Positions 6,571 through 6,607 of a stretch of 6,607 bases of DNA are shown one piece after another. Made by a program: the position numbers and the translations under genes. The DNA is from an uncultured Peptostreptococcaceae bacterium (GTDB taxonomy: Bacteria > Bacillota > Clostridia > Peptostreptococcales > Anaerovoracaceae): the NCBI GenBank assembly GCA_905236895.1, contig CAJOQI010000088.1:1-6607 (forward strand). The letters run 5' to 3'. The notes under the pieces were generated by a model that saw only the letters and a program-made list of their open reading frames with translations, made no database searches and was not told the DNA's origin. Position 1 is the first letter of the stretch. The number at the start of each line of letters is the position of its first letter.

Positions 6571-6598
6571 TTTCCGCTTGGCGAAAGGAGGTAAGTGG

Positions 6599-6607
6599 AT
6601 GGCATGG
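6599..6607 (+). CDS. Start of a gene cut by the window end (product unknown)
   Basis: AAAGGAGGT (6584-6592) is a near-perfect ribosome binding site. The ATG at 6599 lies 6 nt after it and would encode Met-Ala-Trp before the window ends. GTG at 6595 and ATG at 6604 are less well spaced. The site is served by the divergent promoter and palindrome upstream, so the gene could encode a regulator or an enzyme of the same sugar pathway, but nothing of the protein can be read. Confidence 0.55.

Overview
This looks like chromosomal DNA of a low-to-mid GC Bacillota, most likely an anaerobic Clostridia/Lachnospiraceae-type gut or rumen bacterium. The evidence is strong AAGGAGG-type ribosome binding sites, an MsmK/UgpC-like ATPase with a lysine-rich N-terminal insert, and a lipoprotein binding protein with an acidic Glu/Ala/Pro linker. 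The taxonomic placement is inference from style, not from a marker gene. I saw no mobile element, tRNA, rRNA or CRISPR array.

Layout. Left edge (1-128): probable C-terminal tail of an unidentified plus-strand gene. Plus strand (179-2443): a carbohydrate ABC-transporter ATPase, then a phosphotransferase-fold sugar kinase closely resembling N-acetylhexosamine 1-kinase (NahK). A terminator hairpin overlaps the kinase stop codon. Minus strand (6371 down to 2459): a CUT1-type sugar ABC importer operon in the order binding protein, MalF-like permease, MalG-like permease. It converges on the kinase with only 15 bp between stop codons. A strong hairpin sits between the binding-protein gene and the permease genes. 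Right edge (6372-6598): a divergent regulatory region with a promoter for the transporter operon, a second promoter reading right, and two short palindromes. A new plus-strand gene starts at about 6599 and is cut by the window end.

How it works together. The binding protein captures an oligosaccharide outside the membrane, the two permeases form the channel, and the ATPase (on the opposite strand, but fitting this importer class) powers uptake. The NahK-like kinase would then phosphorylate a released N-acetylhexosamine at C1. This resembles the lacto-N-biose/galacto-N-biose (host mucin or milk glycan) pathway of bifidobacteria, but no phosphorylase or glycosidase is visible here, so the substrate is inferred. 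The oddest element is the MalG-like permease. It is nearly twice the usual length, with about 250 extra N-terminal residues predicted to form four added membrane helices and two outward-facing loops.
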